DNA of 17,612 nucleotides, from NCBI GenBank assembly GCA_900555745.1, contig USMH01000007.1, positions 1 to 17,612 on the forward strand. Direction: 5' to 3'. Position 1 is the stretch's first letter. Every line of letters starts with the position of its first letter. This DNA is from an uncultured Collinsella sp. GTDB taxonomy: Bacteria > Actinomycetota > Coriobacteriia > Coriobacteriales > Coriobacteriaceae. Positions 16,370-17,612 of this stretch are shown here, piece after piece. The position numbers and the translations under genes were made by a program. Under the pieces are notes generated by a model. The model made no database searches. It saw only the letters and a list, made by a program, of their open reading frames with translations, and had not been told where the DNA came from.

Positions 16370-17038
16370 ATGGAAACGAAGAGTTTGAGTGAATCGACCA
16401 TTTGCTGCTTTGGCGATTCGACCACATGGGGGGATAACGGATGCGGCGCAGGCGGCAACGACATCTCTTGGACTTCGCATCTGGGCGCGTTGCTGGGAGG
16501 TGCAGTCGTCGAGAACTTTGGCATCAAGGGTTCGCGTATCGCCATCAAGGCCGACCGTACCGATTCATTTGTCGAGCGCTTGGACGGCATCGACGATGCG
16601 GCCGATGTCTATGTTGTCTTTGGCGGCGTTAACGACTTTAGCCGCAACGTGCCGCTTGGCGAGTTGGGCAGCACCGATGCGCATGAGTTCTATGGTGCGG
16701 TCGACTATCTGATCCGAACCATCACGGCGCGCTCACCTCAGGCAAAGCTCGTGTTTATGACGCCATGCAAGACGAGTGGTAAGCACGAGAAGGATATCCC
16801 GGCAAGCGATGAGGCGAACCATTTGGGTCTGACGCAAGACGCCTACGTGCGAGCGATGCTGGAGGTCTGTGACCGTTACTCCGTTCCGGTGATTGACCTG
16901 TATGCGCAAAGCGGCATCAGCCCGTTTTTGCCGGAGCACCGCGAGCTCTATATGCCGGACGGTCTGCATTACAGTCCTGCCGGCTATGAGCGCCTGGCGC
17001 ATCGCATCGCCGCGGGTCTCACCGCCGTTTGCCGCTAA
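16370..17038 (+). CDS. SGNH/GDSL-family esterase
   Basis: The product is 222 aa. Block I is GDSTTWG (S17), block III is GGVND (G86, N88) and block V is DGLHYSPAGY (D197, H200), so the SGNH catalytic set is complete. There is no signal peptide. The ATG at 16370 has GAGGAG (16358-16363) 6 bases upstream; an in-frame ATG at 16310 has no such site. It lies 69 bp after the CE8 fusion and is the last gene of this group. In this setting it is probably a deacetylase of galacturonan or rhamnogalacturonan oligosaccharides (CE12-like role), but the family is broad and the sequence does not fix the substrate. The cluster thus has four separate ester-hydrolase domains. Confidence 0.82.
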   Translation: METKSLSESTICCFGDSTTWGDNGCGAGGNDISWTSHLGALLGGAVVENFGIKGSRIAIKADRTDSFVERLDGIDDAADVYVVFGGVNDFSRNVPLGELGSTDAHEFYGAVDYLIRTITARSPQAKLVFMTPCKTSGKHEKDIPASDEANHLGLTQDAYVRAMLEVCDRYSVPVIDLYAQSGISPFLPEHRELYMPDGLHYSPAGYERLAHRIAAGLTAVCR

Positions 17039-17063
17039 AAGTCTGCCGTTTGCGGGGAATATA
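17025..17063 (+). promoter_or_regulatory. Tandem direct repeats upstream of GH105 promoter, 21 bp apart
   Basis: CCGTTTGCCGCTAAAAGT (17025-17042) and CCGTTTGCGGGGAATATA (17046-17063) begin exactly 21 bp apart and share CCGTTTGC. The first copy overlaps the last codons of the SGNH gene. The second starts 18 bp before operator 1 and runs into the left arm of the 38-bp palindrome. Confidence 0.6.
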
Positions 17064-17090
17064 GGGTTAACGTTCACCCTATATTCCCCG
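17053..17090. repeat. 38-bp near-perfect palindrome embedding an operator
   Basis: The arms CGGGGAATATAGGGT (17053-17067) and ACCCTATATTCCCCG (17076-17090) are exact complements, and the central AACGTT continues the symmetry, so 18 of 19 base pairs match over 38 bp. It begins 15 bp after the SGNH stop. It could act as a terminator hairpin for that operon, although no T run follows. It also contains operator 1 of the GH105 promoter. Confidence 0.85.
17064..17079. promoter_or_regulatory. LacI-type operator 1 of the GH105 gene
   Basis: GGGTTAACGTTCACCC keeps the right half and the AACGTT centre of the operator consensus; the left half differs. It lies in the middle of the 38-bp palindrome and includes a TTCACC that would occupy the -35 region. 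Confidence 0.65.
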
Positions 17091-17097
17091 TTCGCGT

Positions 17098-17103
17098 TAC
17101 ACT
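17098..17103 (+). promoter_or_regulatory. Proposed -10 element of the GH105 promoter
   Basis: TACACT matches the -10 consensus in 4 of 6 positions. It sits 52 bp after the start of the second direct repeat, against 53 and 51 bp at the other two promoters. The nearest TTCACC would need a 19-bp spacer, so the -35 is poor and the promoter may need an activator. Confidence 0.4.
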
Positions 17104-17104
17104 A

Positions 17105-17120
17105 GGGGTAACGTTCACCT
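17105..17120. promoter_or_regulatory. LacI-type operator 2 of the GH105 gene
   Basis: GGGGTAACGTTCACCT has the full right half and a partly matching left half. It begins just after the proposed -10, and its centre is 41 bp from that of operator 1. Confidence 0.65.
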
Positions 17121-17145
17121 ATCGTTTATGTCAGAGGGGACAGCA

Positions 17146-17612
17146 ATGGGTTGCAATCAAATCCTGGACCGTTATATCGAGCAGTTGATCGAAACCTCTA
17201 CGCCGCAGGCGCCGGTTTGGAATATCGAAAAGATTCGCGCCGGCAAGGAGAACACCTGGAACTATATCGACGGCTGCATGATCAAGGCGCTCATCGAGCT
17301 GTACGAGATCACGGGTGAGCAGCGCTACCTGACCTTTGCCGATGACTACATCGATTTCTTTGTCCAGGACGACGGTACCATCAAGCATTACAACCCGCAG
17401 GAGTACAACCTCGATAACGTCAATGCGGGCAAGACCCTCTACAAGCTCTATGACCTGGTGGGCAAGCCCAAGTACCGTGCCGCCATGGACACCATCTACC
17501 GCCAGCTCGAGACCCAGCCGCGCACCAAAGAAGGCGTGTTTTGGCACAAGGCCGTCTATCCCAACCAGATCTGGCTCGATGGCATGTATATGGCCCAGCC
17601 GTTCTACATGCA
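17146..17612 (+). CDS. GH105 unsaturated rhamnogalacturonyl/galacturonyl hydrolase, N-terminal part (3' end outside window)
   Basis: 155 complete codons are visible and the frame is open at the window edge. The ATG has AGGGGA (17134-17139) 6 bases upstream. The sequence matches the six-hairpin GH88/GH105 fold. WNYIDG is at 38-43, NLDNVNAG contains D90, and the YPNQIWLDGMYM stretch contains D145. By alignment of motifs, D90 and D145 correspond to the two catalytic Asp of Bacillus YteR (D88, D143). The enzyme removes the unsaturated uronate that polysaccharide lyases leave at the non-reducing end of pectin oligosaccharides. There is no signal peptide, so it acts in the cytoplasm on imported material. 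It has its own promoter with the shared operator layout. Whether it prefers rhamnogalacturonan or galacturonan fragments cannot be told from this half. Confidence 0.9.
   Translation, partial: MGCNQILDRYIEQLIETSTPQAPVWNIEKIRAGKENTWNYIDGCMIKALIELYEITGEQRYLTFADDYIDFFVQDDGTIKHYNPQEYNLDNVNAGKTLYKLYDLVGKPKYRAAMDTIYRQLETQPRTKEGVFWHKAVYPNQIWLDGMYMAQPFYM

Overview
The window is most likely from a Coriobacteriia gut actinobacterium, probably close to Collinsella. This is inferred from the GC-rich codon use, the Shine-Dalgarno starts and the general look of the proteins; no rRNA or other taxonomic marker is present. All genes I can support are on the + strand. I saw no tRNA, rRNA, insertion sequence or CRISPR array.

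Layout. (1) 2-2937: the end of an exopolysaccharide locus, with the C-terminal part of a cellulose-synthase-like GT2 protein carrying a PilZ domain, overlapped by a large multi-pass membrane protein of GT-C type. (2) 3115-3363: a small Cys-rich membrane protein with its own terminator. (3) 3460-4671: a LacI-family regulator, a strong terminator, and an inverted-repeat element around that terminator. (4) 4853-9667: a regulated promoter driving uxaC-uxaB-uxaA, which converts galacturonate to 2-keto-3-deoxygluconate, closed by a terminator. (5) 9700-17038: a second regulated promoter driving a GPH-type symporter, then (after a terminator) a GH28 polygalacturonase, an alpha/beta-hydrolase esterase, a pectin methylesterase fused to a second alpha/beta-hydrolase, and an SGNH esterase. 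(6) 17025-17612: a third regulated promoter and the start of a GH105 unsaturated galacturonyl/rhamnogalacturonyl hydrolase, cut by the window edge.

Together, regions 4-6 form a pectin-oligosaccharide locus. None of the enzymes has a visible signal peptide. The likely scheme is therefore import of still methylated and acetylated oligogalacturonides by the symporter, intracellular de-esterification, intracellular cleavage by GH28 and GH105, and isomerase-pathway catabolism of the galacturonate released. Polysaccharide lyases, KdgK and KdgA are not in the window.

The most striking part is regulatory. Three promoters (uxaC, symporter, GH105) share one layout. A 16-bp operator of the form AGGTGAACGTTCACCT lies over the -35 region and a second lies at the transcription start. 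Upstream of them sits a pair of direct repeats starting CCGTT, spaced exactly 21 bp apart each time. This suggests combined control by a LacI-type repressor and a separate activator that binds tandem sites two helical turns apart. The activator is not encoded in the window, and I do not recognise this exact arrangement.
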